Shown: piece after piece, positions 63,699 through 64,000 of the stretch
Layout: each line of letters starts with the position of its first letter
Position numbering within the stretch: position 1 is the stretch's first letter
Origin: Actinomycetes bacterium
GTDB lineage: Bacteria > Actinomycetota > Acidimicrobiia > Acidimicrobiales > Acidimicrobiaceae
Length of the DNA stretch: 64,000 nt
NCBI GenBank assembly: GCA_021841935.1
Contig: JAKCDL010000004.1
Location: forward strand, 106,407 to 170,406
Direction of reading: 5' to 3'
Made by a program: the position numbers and the translations under genes
The notes under the pieces: generated by a model
Database searches by the model: none
Told to the model about the DNA's origin: nothing
Seen by the model: only the letters and a program-made list of their open reading frames with translations

Positions 63699-63733
63699 AA
63701 CACAGAGAAACCATTGATTGGTTTCTCTGTGTT
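63699..63733. terminator. Lone 14-bp hairpin
   Basis: AACACAGAGAAACC (63699-63712) pairs perfectly with GGTTTCTCTGTGTT (63720-63733); ATTTCG follows on plus and GCTTTA on minus. It stands apart from any known gene end: a second stop for the rRNA operon or the end of an unseen small RNA. Confidence 0.6.
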
Positions 63734-63806
63734 ATTTCGATTGTCGAGCCATCTTCATTTCGAGATGAAACTTCTCGAGGGTAGACAATTTACTATCCCA
63801 AAAGCA

Positions 63807-63833
63807 AACAGGGACCCTTGTGGGGTCCCTGTT
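63807..63833 (-). terminator. Terminator of the rRNA operon
   Basis: AACAGGGACCC and GGGTCCCTGTT form an 11-bp perfect stem; on the minus strand TTGCTTTTGGG follows. It lies 50 bases beyond the 5S 3' end. Confidence 0.85.
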
Positions 63834-63845
63834 AGTCATTATGTC

Positions 63846-63871
63846 ACTGACACTTGGTAGTTGGTGTCAGT
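63846..63871 (-). other. Small hairpin just after 5S rRNA
   Basis: ACTGACAC (63846-63853) pairs with GTGTCAGT (63864-63871). It sits between the 5S end and the terminator, and may guide 3' processing. Confidence 0.5.
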
Positions 63872-63882
63872 TTAATTAGTTA

Positions 63883-63999
63883 TCCGGCGACGTCCTACTC
63901 TCCCAGGAGGTTGCCCCCCAAGTACCATCGGCGCTGGCGGTCTTCACTATACGTGTTCGGAATGGGAACGGGTGTTTCCCCGCCGCTATGGCCACCGGA
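63883..63999 (-). rRNA. rrf: 5S ribosomal RNA
   Basis: The minus strand reads TCCGGTGGCCATAGCGGCGG, then ACCCGTTCCCATTCCGAACA and GGGAGAGTAGGACGTCGCCGGA, the standard 5S pattern with pairing ends, about 117 nt. It is the last gene of an rRNA operon whose 23S and 16S genes should lie just right of the window. Confidence 0.96.
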
Positions 64000-64000
64000 A

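Larger units (their letters stand above)
63358..63882. other. Intergenic region with several hairpins, 525 bp
   Basis: No protein gene is seen. It holds the trxA terminator, a lone 14-bp hairpin and two hairpins trailing the rRNA operon. The stretch 63490-63698 is AT-rich and otherwise empty. Confidence 0.6.

Noticed and set aside
1..64000. CRISPR arrays, insertion sequences, prophage, integrases
   Set aside because: No repeat-spacer pattern, transposase or integrase motif was found on either strand; the tRNA-Leu is not flanked by an integrase gene.

Overview
The window looks like chromosomal DNA of a moderate-GC actinobacterium, most likely a deep-branching acidophile-like member of the Acidimicrobiia (Acidithrix/Ferrimicrobium type). 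This is an inference. The actinobacterial marks are an ANTAR response regulator beside polA-rpsA-coaE-uvrB, a four-S1-domain RpsA, VKOR, YgfZ and a his/trp block. Base composition is nearer 50% than the high GC of streptomycetes, and TTG/GTG starts are common. No CRISPR array, prophage, insertion sequence or transposase was seen.

Layout. 1-2216: 3' part of uvrA. 2245-9348: a GlcD-type FAD oxidase, two MFS exporters, a DUF167 protein, and a divergent sulfur pair (TauE/SafE permease and a metallo-beta-lactamase/rhodanese protein). 9455-18689, minus strand: NYN protein, methyltransferase, uvrB, coaE, rpsA, polA, pdtaR-like regulator. 18873-26132: MBL hydrolase, menC-like gene, a pst operon in the order B-S-C-A, and a PilZ protein. 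26409-31131: tRNA-Leu(CAA) and the fatty acid operon fabD-fabH-fabG-acpP-fabF. 31329-35002: ABC1 kinase and two CtaG-like oxidase assembly proteins. 38836-35028, minus: trpC-trpF-trpB-trpA plus a small HIT-like gene. 38986-41066: two-component system. 41102-47477: ygfZ and a probable amine/polyamine operon (permease, glutamine-synthetase-like, aldehyde dehydrogenase, SDR). 47853-49535: GT-C-like membrane protein. 56996-49545, minus: hisD-C-B-H-A-F, a GroES-like gene, hisI, trpE. 57099-59700: a small ORF, an acyl-CoA synthetase and nth. 59826-61931: a membrane glycosyltransferase-like gene broken by frameshifts. 61928-63357: VKOR, a PH-like protein and a thioredoxin with a His-rich tail behind a GC-rich palindrome. 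63883-63999: 5S rRNA closing an rRNA operon that enters from the right.

How the genes work together. The backbone is housekeeping: nucleotide excision and base repair, translation, amino acid synthesis, type II fatty acid synthesis, phosphate uptake. The order his - trpE - trpC..A - pdtaR - polA - rpsA - coaE - uvrB - uvrA is recognisable from Mycobacterium tuberculosis (roughly Rv1599-Rv1638). Blocks such as pst, fab, ctaG and the amine operon sit between those landmarks. The less ordinary points are a GroES paralogue inside the his operon, a FabD with a lipoyl-like C-terminal extension, coexistence of trpF with hisA, a HIT-like gene translationally coupled to trpA, and several strong palindromes at promoters (fab, trxA, sulfur pair).
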